Positions 37,997 to 50,960 of a stretch of 64,000 nucleotides of DNA are shown in pieces. The notes below the pieces were generated by a model. That model was not told the DNA's origin. It worked only from the letters and a program-made list of their open reading frames with translations, and ran no database searches. Each line of letters starts with the position of its first letter. The stretch's first letter is position 1. Made by a program: the position numbers and the translations under genes. The stretch is from positions 22,699-86,698 of the forward strand of contig PDHQ01000144.1 of NCBI GenBank assembly GCA_003339415.1, in the 5' to 3' direction. The DNA is from Ophiocordyceps camponoti-saundersi (nom. inval.) (taxonomy: Eukaryota > Ascomycota > Sordariomycetes > Hypocreales > Ophiocordycipitaceae).

Positions 37997-38494
37997 AAAA
38001 ATAATAGCCGCTATAATTATAATTTTTACTTAACTAGCTTAAGGAATACCCGGAGAGAAGTTTATTAATTAGTAATTAGTATCTTAAAAGCTTAGATTAA
38101 AAGAGAAATAAACTACTAAGTATAAGAAGAGCGGGCTAATATATATAGTTAATCTTATAAGTAGTATATATAAAATATACTATATTATACTAGTAGCTTA
38201 TATAAATATCTAAGTATATATATATATATAAACTATTTATTAAAAAGGAAAAACTATAAGGCTTAGGGGAAGACTTTTTACTTAATAAGGTTAGCTAGCT
38301 TATAAGCTTAATTTATTATATTAGAGAGCTTATTTATTATAAGTTATTTATCCGAAGTTACGCTAGTTTTAAGTAAAGGATAACTATACTTCCTTAGTTC
38401 TTATTATACGTAAATATTATCTAAGTTTTAAGTAATTATAGTATATATATTAGTAAATACTATAGCGAAGATTTTAAGTTATATTATAGGGGCT

Positions 38495-38645
38495 TACTTT
38501 ATAAACCTCCCTCTTAGTTAGTTAGCGCTACTAACCTTACTTTTTAGGGCATAGCTTTATAAAATAAACCTAGTAAAATTATTATTATAGTTATAAGTAT
38601 TAGGAATTTTAATACCTTTATTAGTACTACTATTAACCTTATAAT
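38495..38645. repeat. Dispersed repeat R2, copy 3
   Basis: Matches copies at 21.1 and 37.8 kb. The minus strand reads VNSSTNKGIKIPN and ends KVSSAN before a stop. The 0.7-kb spacing from copy 2 suggests a local duplication. Confidence 0.65.
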
Positions 38646-39849
38646 AAGTTACTTTTATAAGAATATTCTATTACCGTTTTAGTTAGTCCTTAGCCTTATA
38701 GCTATAAGGGTAATATTAGAAAGGAAAAACTAACTTTAATTTATATAACTATAAGTAGGTAAAATATAATTAAAGGGGTTATTAAATATAAAAGGAAAAC
38801 TCTAATACGAAGATATATATATTTATTTAGATTCCCTAGTAATAATAGAATAATCCTACTTAGTATATTGCTAGCTTAAAAGCTAGTATCTTTATTCTTA
38901 AGAGCCTTTCTCTAAAAACCGCTATTTTTATATATATATATATATTATATATATAAGGAAAGCCTCTAAGCCTAAAAGTCGGAGGTTAAGCTCTCTATAT
39001 TTATAGTTTATATAAATATATATATAATATACTTATTTATATTCTAACTCTTAAATATATAAATTAATTACTTAGTTTATTCTTTATTCGATATAATATT
39101 CCGATTCTATTAGAATCTATCTAAGATTATAACTTTAGTAAAAGGTAGCTTATAATTACTACCTATAAATAGCCCTAAAATAAGTGCCGAGTTTTTTTAT
39201 AATAAACTTATTTATATATTTCCCTTATCTTACTTAACTAAAGCTTAAGTAAGTATAATTCTAGCTAAGGAAAAGATTAAGTAAGGTTATAACTTTTACT
39301 AAAGTTATCCTAAGGTTATGCTATAAATAGCTAAATAACTAGCTCGCTTATTAAAGGCGAATATCTTATAAGTAATATTTACCGAATTTATTAACTTAAT
39401 CTTTTAGATATTAAAATATATATTATAGAAAGTAAAGATATCTTTTTACTATTATTTACGTATAATAATATAAACTTAAACGAATAAGGCAATTAGTAAT
39501 TTTACTAAAAACGAAATTAAGGAGGAATTAGCATATACGTATATAAAAGAAAAAGATATTTAGATATCTTTAATATCTAATTAGTTAGTAAATTATAAAT
39601 ATAGCTATAAGCTATATAACTATAAGTATATAATATTTATATAAAATATATATCTTAGCTTACTTACTTACTTATATAAGGCTATCTTTAAAAAATATAT
39701 TATTTATTATTATACTTATTATACCTCCTATAATAGGTTTTTACGATAAAAACCGGCGGAGAAGGTCTAAACTTTATATTAGCGAATTATATTATTACTA
39801 TAAACTTATAGTAGAAAATAACGAAGGAGAAGTAAGCGAAATATCGTAG
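38646..39849. other. AT-rich spacer before the satellite region
   Basis: Several (TA)n runs (for example near 38935) and dense stops. No gene, RNA or long repeat is recognised. Confidence 0.45.
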
Positions 39850-40045
39850 CTATAGCGTATAGCGTTTCGGGTAAAAGAAAGAGACGCGTATAGCATTTCG
39901 GAAAGATAAAAGAAACGCGTATAGTATTTTAAGTAGATAAAAAAGACGCGTATAGCGTTTCGGATAAATAAAAGAGATACGTATAATATTTTAAATAAAC
40001 GAAAGAGAAGCGTATAGCGCTTTAAGTAAACTAAAAAAACGCGTC
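39850..40045. repeat. 31-bp tandem repeat, six units
   Basis: The motif GCGTATAGCGTTTCGG recurs with starts at about 39855, 39886, 39917, 39948, 39979 and 40010, giving a constant 31-base period. Units differ by C/T and G/A changes (GCGTATAGCG against GTATAATATT). The last unit runs into the first composite repeat. Confidence 0.85.
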
Positions 40046-41812
40046 TTATCTATATTTTAGTTTAAGGAGCGGAAGTTAAGTCTTATATTTCGTTAATATA
40101 AGTATAAAAAGATAAGGAAATTAATTATACTATATAAGATAATAACTATATATTAGAAATAATAAATATTTATCCTCTAAGAGATAAGAAAAGAAATTAA
40201 TAGGTTTATCTTTTAAGGATAAGAAGGGTAGCGTATAGCGCTTCGGGTAAATAAAAAAGATATATCTTATCCGTATCTTAGTCTAAAAAGCGGAAATTAA
40301 GTCTTATATTTCGTTAATATAAGTATAAAAAGATAAGGAGATTAACTATATTATATAAGATAATAATAATATACCTAAGATAATAAATATTTATCCCTTA
40401 AGGGATAAGGAGAGTAGTTAATAAGTTTATTTTTTAAGGGATAAGAAAAGTAATTAATAAGTTTATCTTTTAAAAGATAAGAAAAGTAGTTAATAAGTTT
40501 ATTTTTTAAAAAATAAAAAAAGTAATTAATAAGTTAGTCCCCTAAAAGATAAGAAAAGTAGTTAATAAGTTAATCCTATAAAAAATAATTAAAAAGAAAT
40601 AAGCTAATTATTATATATAGCGCTTTAAGTAAACTAAAAAAATATATTTTATCTATATTTTAGTTTAAGAAGTAGGAGTTAAGTCCTATATTTTATTAAT
40701 ATAAGTATAAAAAGATAAGGAGATTAACTATATTATATAAGATAATAACGATATACCTAAGATAATAAGTATTTATTCCCTAAAAGATAAGAAGAGTAGT
40801 TAATAAGTTTATTTCTTAGAGGATAAGAAAAATAGTTAATAAGTTTATCTCTTAAAGGATAAGAAAAATAGCTAATAAGTTTATCTTTTAGGGGATAAGA
40901 AAGGTAGTTAATAAGTTAGTCTTATAGAAAATAATTAAAGAGAAGTAAGCTAACTATTATATATAGCGCTTTAGGTAAATTAAAAAGACGCGTCTTATCT
41001 ATATTTTAGTCTAAAGAGCGGGAGTTAAGTTTTATATTTTATTAATATAAGTACGAAAAGATAAGGAGATTAATTATACTATATAGGATAATAATAATAT
41101 ACCTAAGATAATAGGTATTTATCTCTTAGAGGATAAGGAGAGTAGTTAATAAGTTTATTTTTTAGGGGATAAGAAAAATAATTAATAAGTTTATCTCTTA
41201 AGGGATAAGAAAAGTAGTTAATAAGTTTATCCCCTAAGGGATAAGAAAAGTAATTAATAAGTTTATTCCTTAAAGGATAAAAAAAGTAATTAATAAGTTT
41301 ATCTTTTAGGGGATAAGAAAAATAATTAATAAGTTAGTCCCGTAAAAGATAACTAAAGAGAAATAAGCTAACTATTATATATAGCGCTTTAAGTAAACTA
41401 AAAAGACGCGTCTTATCTATATTTTAGTTTAAGAAGCGGGAGTTAAGTCTTATATTTCGTTAATATAAGTATAAAAGAATAAAAAGATTAACTATATTAT
41501 ATAGGATAATAACGATATACCTAAAACGATAAGTATTTATCCCTTAAGGGATAAGAAGAGTAGTTAATAAGTTTATCCCTTAAAAAATAAGAAAAGTAGT
41601 TAATAAGTTAGTTTTATAGAAGATAACTAAAAAGAAGTAAGCTAACTATTATATATAGCGCTTTAAGTAAATTAAAAAGACGCGTTTTATCTATATCTTA
41701 GTTTAAGAAGCGGGAGTCGAGTTTTATATTTTATTAACGTAAGTATAAAAAGATAAGAAGATTAACTATATTATATAAGATAATAACGATATACCCGAGA
41801 TAATAGGTATTT
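40014..41812. repeat. Composite higher-order repeat, six copies
   Basis: A spacer of about 200 bases starts at AGCGCTT(T/C), includes ACGCGTCTTATCTATATT and ATATAAGTA(T/C)(A/G)AAA blocks, and is followed by a few 36-bp minisatellite units. Copies start near 40014, 40235, 40619, 40965, 41383 and 41657. The last three spacings are 346, 418 and 274 bases and so differ by 72, exactly two minisatellite units. Copies therefore differ in unit number as well as by point changes. Confidence 0.85.
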
Positions 41813-44572
41813 ATTCCTTAAAAGATAAGGAGAGTAGTTAATAAGTTTATCCCTTAAGGGATAAGAAAAGTAGTTAATAAGTTTATCCCCTAAGGGATAA
41901 GAAAAGTAGTTAATAAGTTTATCCCTTAAAGGATTAGAAAAGTAGTTAATAAGTTTATCCCTTAAGGGATAAGAAAAGTAATTAATAAGTTTATCCCTTA
42001 GAAGATAAGAAAAGTAGTTAATAAGTTTATCCTTTAAAAGATAAGAAAAGTAATTAATAAGTTTATCTTTTAGGGGATAAGAAAAGTAGTTAATAGGTTT
42101 ATTTTTTAAAAGATAAGAAAAGTAATTAATAAGTTTATCCCTTAAGGGATAAGAAAAGTAATTAACGGGTTTATCCCTTAAGGGATAAGAAAAGTAGTTA
42201 ACGGGTTTATCCCTTAAGGGATAAGAAAAGTAGTTAACGAGTTTATCCTTTAGGGGATAAGAAAAGTAATTAATAAGTTTATCTTTTAAGGGATAAGAAA
42301 AATAATTAATAGGTTTATCTTTTAGGGGATAAGAAAAATAGTTAATAAGTTTATCTTTTAGGAGATAAGAAAAGTAGTTAATAAGTTTATCCCCTAAAAG
42401 ATAAGAAGAGTAGTTAATAAGTTTATCTTTTAGGGGATAAGAAGAGTAGTTAATAAGTTTATCCTTTAGGGGATAAAAAAAATAGTTAATAGGTTTATCC
42501 CTTAAGGGATAAGAAAAGTAGTTAATAAGTTTATCCTTTAAGAGATAAAAAAAGTAATTAATAAGTTTATCTTTTAGGGGATAAAAAGAGTAGTTAATAA
42601 GTTTATCTTTTAAGAGATAAAAAGAGTAGTTAATAAGTTTATTCCTTAGAGGATAAAAAGAGTAGTTAATAGGTTTATCCCTTAAGGGATAAGAAGAGCA
42701 GTTAACGGGTTTATCCCCTAAGGGATAAGAAAAGCTTAAGAGAATAAGAAAAGCAGTTAATAAGTTAATCCCTAAGGGATAAGAAGAGTAGTTAATAAGT
42801 TTATCCCCTAAGGGATAAGAAAAGTAGTTAATAAGTTTATCCCTTAAGGGATAAAAAAAGTAATTAATAAGTTTATCCCTTAGGGGATAAGAAAAGTAGT
42901 TAATAAGTTTATCCCTTAAGGGATAAGAAAAATAGTTAATAAGTTTATCCCTTAAGGGATAAGAAAAGTAGTTAATAAGTTTATCCCCTAAAGGATAAGA
43001 AAAGTAGTTAATAAATTTATCTCTTAAAAGATAAGAAAAGTAATTAATAAGTTTATCCCTTAAGGGATAAGAAAAGTAGTTAATAAGTTTATCCCCTAAA
43101 AAATAAGAAAAATAGTTAACGGGTTTATTTTTTAGGGGATAAGAAAAGTAATTAATAAGTTTATCCTTTAGAAGATAAGAAAAGTAGTTAATAGGTTTAT
43201 CCCCTAAGGGATAAGAAGAGTAATTAATAAGTTTATTTTTTAGGAGATAAGAAGAGTAGTTAATAAGTTTATTTTTTAGGGGATAAGAAAAGTAATTAAT
43301 AAGTTTATCCCCTAAGGGATAAGAAAAATAGTTAACGGGTTTATCCCTTAAGGGATAAGAAAAATAGTTAATAAGTTTATCCCCTAAGGGATAAGAAAAG
43401 TAGTTAATAGGTTTATCCCTTAAGGGATAAGAAAAGTAGTTAATAAGTTTATCCCTTAAGTAATAAGAAAAGTAATTAATAAGTTTATTCTTTAGGGGAT
43501 AAGAAAAATAATTAATAAGTTTATCCCTTAGGGGATAAGAAAAGTAGTTAACAGGTTTATCCCCTAAGGGATAAGAAAAGCAGTTAACGGGTTTATCCCT
43601 TAAGGGATAAGAAGAGTAGTTAATAGGTTTATCTTTTAGGGGATAAAAAAAATAGTTAACGGGTTTATCCCTTAGGGGATAAAAAAAGTAGTTAACGGGT
43701 TTATCCTCTAAAGGATAAGAAAAGCCTAAAGGAATAAGAAGAGCAGTTAATAAGTTTATCCCTTAGGGGATAAGAAAAGTAGTTAATAAGTTTATCTCTT
43801 AGGGGATAAGAAAAGTAATTAATAAGTTTATCCCCTAAGGGATAAGAAGAGTAGTTAATAAGTTTATCCCCTAAGGGATAAAAAGAGTAGTTAATAAGTT
43901 TATCCCTTAAGGGATAAGAAAAGCAGTTAATAAGTTTATTCCTTAGGGGATAAGAAGAGTAGTTAATAAGTTTATCCCTTAAGGGATAAGAAAAGTAGTT
44001 AATAAGTTTATCCCTTAGGGGATAAAAAGAGTAGTTAATAAGTTTATCCCTTAAAGGATAAGAAAAGTAATTAACGGGTTTATCCCCTAAGGGATAAAAA
44101 AAGTAGTTAACGGGTTTATCCCCTAAGGGATAAAAAAAGCAGTTAATAAGTTTATCCCCTAAAGGATAAGAAGAGCAGTTAATAAGTTTATCCCTTAAGG
44201 GATAAGAAAAGTAGTTAATAAGTTTATCCCTTAAGGGATAAGAAAAGTAATTAATAAGTTTATCCCTTAGGGGATAAGAAGAGTAGTTAATAAGTTTATC
44301 CCTTAAAGGATAAAAAGAGCAGTTAATAGGTTTATCCCTTAGGGGATAAGAAGAGCAGTTAACGAGTTTATCCCTTAAAGGATAAGAAAAGTAGTTAATA
44401 AGTTTATCCCTTAGAGGATAAGAAAAGGAGTTAATAAGTTTATCCCTTAAGGGATAAAAAAAGTAGTTAATAAGTTTATCCCTTAAGGGATAAGAAGAGT
44501 AGTTAATAGGTTTATTTCTTAAGGGATAAGAAAAGCAGTTAATAGGTTTATCCCTTAGGGGATAAGGAGGGC
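41813..44572. repeat. 36-bp minisatellite with palindromic core, about 76 units
   Basis: The unit is GTTAATAAGTTTATCCC plus TTAAGGGATAAGAAAAGTA, period 36 (for example starts at 42791, 42827 and 42863). Its core TTATCCCTTAAGGGATAA is a perfect 18-base palindrome. Units vary mainly at AACGGG/AATAAG, GCAG/GTAG, and C/T or G/A within the core. The register slips at about 42731 and 43731, where a shortened unit occurs. There is no spacer diversity and no coding frame. Confidence 0.95.
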
Positions 44573-44716
44573 AGTTACGTAAGTTATTATATATAATATA
44601 AAAAATAAGAAGAGGTAATAAAATATACTTAGTTAATAAGATAATTTATATATTATATTATAAAAACTAATTTTCTAGTCTTAGACCTATAGTTTAAACG
44701 TAAATCTGCCCTTACT
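44573..44716. other. Junction between satellite and duplicated block
   Basis: About 145 AT-rich bases after the last minisatellite unit, with nothing recognisable before homology to 24062 begins. Confidence 0.5.
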
Positions 44717-45555
44717 ATTTTAATATTTAAATATATAAAATAAAAAAGTTAATAGAGTAATAATTTATTAGATATAATTAGGTTTTATAAGACTATACTA
44801 TTATCGTAATTATATATTTTTAGAGAATAGTAATAAGAATAAAAAAGCGCTATAAGGAGAAAGTTAGAAAATTTAATAAAGAATTTTTTAAGAGGTATAA
44901 GAATACTTAGTTAGTTAATATAATATAAATATTATAATAGCTATATTTACTAAACGTTATTACGGAAGGGAGACGTTAAGTAAATAATAATATTAATATT
45001 ATAAATAAAGATTCTAAGCTATAAAAAAGGAGGGAAAAGAGAAAAACCGTAATAAGCGAAATCTTAGTAAAATAGTTAGGAGTATATATTAGTAAAAGCT
45101 AAAAGGTAGGTAAAAATCCTAGTAAGGATAAGATAGTAATTTTTAATTTCTATTAGTATTATTTTAAGTAATTTTATAATAAGGTAAATAACTAATATAA
45201 TATTTAAATATTTATATACTAAACCCGCCTTATAAACTTAGATATTAATAAGAGGGATAGGGGAAATAGGAATAGGTATAGGAGCAAGGCGCTTTACTAT
45301 ATATTTTAGCGAAACGAAAACTATAAGAAAAATAGGTATCTACTCTTATATTATAATAAATATAAGTATAAAAAGTAATATAATTAACTTAAACTTAACT
45401 ATTAATAATAAAAGATACTTTTATATTTTATTTTACTTATAAAGCTTTTAGGATTATTAAGGGAAATTATAATAATCTTAAGCTTTTCCTAAAACTAAGT
45501 AATATAATTAAAAAGAAGTATATATTTAAAATTATTAAATACCCCCGAGTTTTAG

Positions 45556-46180
45556 TTAATTAAGGCGATTTTTAGCTAATTAACTTATCTTTTTATAAAA
45601 AAAATAAGTACTATTTTTAAAAAGGACTCTTTACGCGTAGCCTCCTTTTTATAATAATAAACCGCGCCCTTAACTAATTCGCAAAACTTTTTATATATAG
45701 TTTAGGAGTTTTTAGCCTTTATAAGAGGTCCTAAGTTAAGGTTTACTAGTAAGTACTTTAAAAGCGTATACTTTATCTAAGTTTAGGAGATTTTAAATTT
45801 TAGCTATAAGGTAGTTAAACTTTATAAAAAATTACTAGATTTTATATTTATAAGTTATAGAGAAATTAAAGTTACGGAGTTAGTTTATAGCCTTAGCGAG
45901 TTTATTAGGATTTTTATAAGCGAACTTAAGAAACTAAATAATCTTTATTAGTTTAGAAAAGGGGCGTTTCTTTAAGTTATATTAAGTTTTAAGGAGGCGG
46001 CGAGCTTTTCCGTTAAGGGCTTTAAAAAGGAAACTCGTCCGGTTTTACTTATCGTAAAATATAGCTTTATCGGTCCTTATCTTATTTTTTAAGTTTATTA
46101 AGAAAGCGCTAAAATTACCCTCCTTTTAAGAGAAAAGCTAATATTTTTATAACGTAACTTAGCTAAGTTTAAGTACGCTA
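45556..46180 (+). other. Segment present only in block copy 2, coding-like
   Basis: About 625 bases inserted here or deleted from copy 1 between 24895 and 24906. The plus strand reads YSFIGPYLIF near 46060 and then ESAKITLLLREKLIFL, and the frame appears to continue across the right junction. This favours deletion from copy 1 over insertion into copy 2. Family unknown. Confidence 0.45.
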
Positions 46181-47604
46181 GGTTTAGCTATCTTACTAAA
46201 GTAAATAGCTAGAAAAGTTTATAAAAAGCTTTACTACTAAGTTAAAAAGTTTAAGTAGTATTTCGTAAAGTAATTAATCTTTTACTATAAGTTTTATTAG
46301 CTTCTAAGTAAGAGGAAGGGTTTAACTAATCTTAAAAATAAAAAATCTATAAATATAGTTAGATTATTATAGTACGTAATTTTTATAATATATTCGTAAT
46401 AGTTAAAGTTACTAAAAGAGAGGTTATAGTTATAGTTTAGTTTATATTAAAATTTAAGTTTAATTAGTAATAATATATTTCTAGTATAAGTTTTATTAAT
46501 TACCGAAAAGTTTAGCTATAAGCTTTAAATATATATAATAAGGGAGGATTATATTATAAAATAAAGTCTTTTATATTATATACGGCTATATAAGAGTATA
46601 TATATATATAAGGAGAAAATATAAAGAAAAAGAAAAACTTATAAGTAAAATTATAATAAAATATATATATAAGGGGATATATTAGTAAAAATATAAGGGG
46701 ATTATAAGATTATAATAAGGATAAATTATAATTCTTAGTTATTTCGCTAAGTATTATTTATATTTAATTTTACTTTATAAGAAAGTATATTAAGTTTTAT
46801 AGGAAATAATTATATATAGCTAAGTAAGCGGCTTATATTAGATATTATAGGGAGTATAAGCTTAATAATAATATATAGCTAATATTAGTAAAATATATAA
46901 AACTATAAGTAAGAAAGTTTAAAAAGTTTATTTTTAGAAATATTTATTAAAAAATATAATTATATACTTAAGCGGGAGTATAATTAAAGTTTATATAAGA
47001 AAAAATAATAAATTAAAAGTATATTTAAATATATATATTAAAGAAAAGAAAATAAGAATATATTACGCGTTTAGTAAGTATAGGGTAGGAGAAGTAAGTA
47101 AAGATAAGTATTATTTATTTATAATAGCTTATAAAAGTAAGCGCTAGTAAGCTTAGTTAAAGTTTAATTTAGTATATATAAAGTAAGTTAAACTTATTAT
47201 TAATATTATCCTTATATACTTTTATTTTCTAAAAGCTATAATTTAATTCTTTTATTAAATTATTTAACTTTTCTTTTTTCTATTATATATATATATAGGG
47301 AAAAAAAATATAAAAAGCTATAAAAAGATAATTTTAATATAGTAAAAAAACTAATAGATTAAGAAAGAAATAATAACTACGTTAAAAAAAAAGGGCGGTT
47401 ATACTTATTTTAACTTAAAATAATAATTTATATAAAATAAGGAGGGGGTTATATTAAATAATACTAATAGCTATACTAGTTATATTTTTAATAATAAGGC
47501 GTTAAGAATATTAAAATATATATTATAAAACCTTATATAATTTCTTTAATATTTTTTTTTATAAGTATAAATATAAAAATATATATATATATTATAGATA
47601 GATA

Positions 47605-48240
47605 TTTTAGCGGCGGTAGTAGAGATAATAAAAAAAGATATATATTAGCCTTACTTAGGGTAAAACGAAGAGTATAGAAACGGTTAAATTAAATAGTTCC
47701 AGAACCTTTTTTTTCCTTTTAAAGTTTATAATAATAAGAATATAAAAGGTAGTTAAGATAGGATAAGAATTATTATAATATTAGATATATAATATAGATT
47801 AGTTTTTATTAAAAAAGGAAGGAATTAATTAATAATTAGTTTTTAACTTTATTTTTATAACTATTTTAAAAGTTATAAATTATAAGTTAAGTCTTAAAAA
47901 GAACTTATAGTAAAACTTTACTAAACGGAATTATAACTTTATTTTAAATATTAAAATTTAATATTATAAATTACTAATTTATATATTTTTTTTATAATTT
48001 TCTATTTTCGGTAAAATAGTTCCCTTCTTCTTTTCCTTTATTTTTCTTATTTTTATATAAAAATCTAACTTCTTATCGCTTTCTTTCTAGAGAATTACTA
48101 TCTAACTTATTCCTAAAAAGCTAGAGATTACCTTTTATATTATCTAAAAGCTATAATTAAATAAGAAATTACGCTCTTAAGGTATTTACTATATTTACTA
48201 AAAGTATCCTTCTTCCCGCGCTAAACTATAATATCGGATT
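47605..48240 (+). repeat. Dispersed module R1, copy 6
   Basis: Duplicate of R1 copy 2. Opens AGCGGCGGTAGTAGAG and ends TTCTTCCCGCGCTAAA. A (TA)n tract follows at about 48283-48312, longer than its counterpart at 27003. Confidence 0.85.
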
Positions 48241-48281
48241 CCGGGATTATTATAATATTATCTTAAGTTAGTTATTATAAG

Positions 48282-48313
<32 letters not shown>

Positions 48314-48569
48314 CTAAAGTTTAGTTTATTATAAAAGAGAAAAGGAGTAAGCGTATTAGTAAAGGAAAAATATATAAGGAGTAAGCGTAAAGTTATATAA
48401 GGGGGGGGGAGTTCTTAGATAATAGTAATTTTTAAAAATAAAAATAAAGCTTTAACTATAGTCGATTTTATAAAGTAAAAGTTATCTAGTAAAAGGTAGT
48501 TTAATAGTAATAATAGTAATACTTAAGGAAAGTAAGCGCTATATAAATATAAAATACTAATAAAAGCTT

Positions 48570-48990
48570 ACGCTAAGATAGATTAAATAATTATCGGTAC
48601 TTTTTTATCTCCTAATACCTTATATAGATAAAGGTAATAAAAGGCGCTTAAAATAGAATAGCGGTTATTATAAAATATATAATATTATTTAGTTTCTTTT
48701 AAGAAAGGAAGAATTAAGCTAGTTATTAGCTTTAAAGCTTATTTTTATAATATTCTTAAAAGTTATATATTATAAGTTAAGTATTAGAGAGGGCTTATAA
48801 GTAAAACTTTACTAAATAAAATTAAAGATTTACTTTAAATTTTAAACTTTTATATAGCGAGTAAGTAAGTTAACTATTATTATAAAGTTTTAAAAGTTTA
48901 GTTAAATAGTTCCTATACCTTTATCTCTCCTTTTCTTATTTTTATATAGAAAATAAATATATTATCGCTTTTATAATAAAAGATACTAAT
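48570..48990 (+). repeat. Dispersed module R1, copy 7 (truncated)
   Basis: Duplicate of R1 copy 3, with the same missing 3' end. Confidence 0.75.
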
Positions 48991-49399
48991 AAAGCTTATT
49001 ACTATATATAATATAACTATATATTTTAATATATATAAGTTAAAAATAATAGTTACGTAAAGGAGTATATAGATATTATAAATATTTACTATAAAGTAAA
49101 CTTAACTATATAGTTTTTATTTTATAGCTAAAATATATTTATAACTATTATTAAAATATATAGCTTTTAAGCTAGTAATAAAAGAACTTTATATTATTAC
49201 TTAAAAATAATAATTATTACTATTTATATAAAAATATTATATTAATTATTAATATATTAATTATTAATATTTTTATTATTAATATTTTTATTATTAATAG
49301 ATTTTTTTTATAATTTATTAGTAAATATTTTATTAATATCTAGTTACTTATTATAAGTAACTAAGGTTATAAAATATTATATAAACGCTATAATAATTA

Positions 49400-49720
49400 A
49401 GTTTTAGTTAAGACTTAAATTCTTAAAAAGTAAGCTAATTTTCTTCCTCTTATTAATTTCTAAAGCTTTAATAATAAGCTTTTTTATATAGGTAATCTAA
49501 GTATAGGCTTTTATTTTCTTTTTCTAAGAATCTTCTAATTCTTCTTAATCTATTTACTATTACTTTACCTTTTTAGTATAGAAATTTCTTAGTATTATAT
49601 TCTTTATTTTATAAACTTAGCGGGCTTTTCGTAATATTATAAGTAAGTATAATAGCTTACTTAATATAAAGCGTTATTTAAGCGAAAGAAAAATAAATTA
49701 GCGTTAGTTTTTTAATATTT
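49400..49720 (-). pseudogene. Lys-rich coding trace, duplicate of 28.1-28.4 kb
   Basis: Same minus-strand reading as 28130-28450 with additional C-to-T and G-to-A changes. No catalytic motif is recognised. Confidence 0.3.
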
Positions 49721-50439
49721 TTATAATAAGGGGAGGTATAGGAATAGAGGATATATTAAGTAGTAAGTATATATAAGTTATAAGGTAATATTATATATAT
49801 ATAAATATTTATTATAATAAGATATTTTATAAGAAAATATATTAAGGTTTATATATAAAATTATATTAAGGTAATAAAAATAAATATTATTTATTATTAA
49901 GATTATAATTATAATATAAGAATAATACTAAAGAGGCGAAATATAAAAAGAAGAATAAAAGAATATATTAAAAGGAAAATAAAAATAAAAAGGAATATAT
50001 AATAAGGTAAAAGTAATATAAAGTATTAAAATTACTATATAAAGTTTTATCTAATTAGAATATAAGTTTATAACTAGCTTTTATATATATATATATAATA
50101 ATTAGAGAAAGAATTAGTAATATTATAAATAAGGAAGATTATAAGTTATATTATAATTAGGGAAAACTATAAGTTATATTATAAGTAAGAAAGATTAGGA
50201 TATAATTTATAAATTTATAATAAAATAAAAAGAAAAATAAGTAGTAAAGCGAGTATATATAAGGTATACTAAGAAAGAGAGATAGTAATATTAAGAAAAA
50301 ATAATAAGTATAAAAATATATAAATATAGATTATAAAAGATACTTTTAAAGATTATATTAATAGTAAATTAATAAATTATAGTTAAGGAGTTATTAGGTA
50401 TTTTATAATAATAAGAGTAGAAATCCTTAAAAGGGAAAC

Positions 50440-50960
50440 TATATTAGCTTTATATAAGAAGCTATTAGAGGCTTATATAAAATTTAATTAAATAATCTTT
50501 TAACTTTTTTTTTTATTTTAAGAAATTTAAGTATTAGGATATAAAGGGCGGTTAAGAGAGGATAAGGACTATAACTAAGTATAAAGCGTAAATTAGTTTC
50601 CCTTAAGCTAAGAGAGAGGAAGGAATTAATAAAAAATTAGCCCTTAACCTTATCTTAATAGCTATTAAAAAAGTTATTAATCGTAAGTTATATCTTAGAG
50701 AGGAGTTATAATAAAACTTTACTAAATAAAATAATAATTTTTTTTTTAAATATTATATTTTTATACGATAAATTACTAATTAAAACTTTATTTTTAAAGT
50801 TTTAAATACTTTATTAAATCGTTTTTTTTTTCTTATTTTTTTTATTTTTATATAAAAAATCGCCTTTTTATTATTTTCCCGATAAAGAATTTTAATTTAG
50901 CTTATCCCCTTATAGCTAAAGATCCCCCTTATATTAGTTAAAAATTATAATTACTTAAAA
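50440..50960 (+). repeat. Dispersed module R1, copy 8
   Basis: Duplicate of R1 copy 4, but with its 3' part (CTTATCCCCTTATAGCTAAAG, then CCCCCTTATATTAG) retained, which shows that copy 4 was cut by a deletion. Confidence 0.8.

Noticed and set aside
41813..44572. CRISPR-like array of regular 36-base repeats
   Set aside because: The units are directly adjacent with no unique spacers, and there are no cas-like genes. It is a minisatellite in a eukaryotic context.
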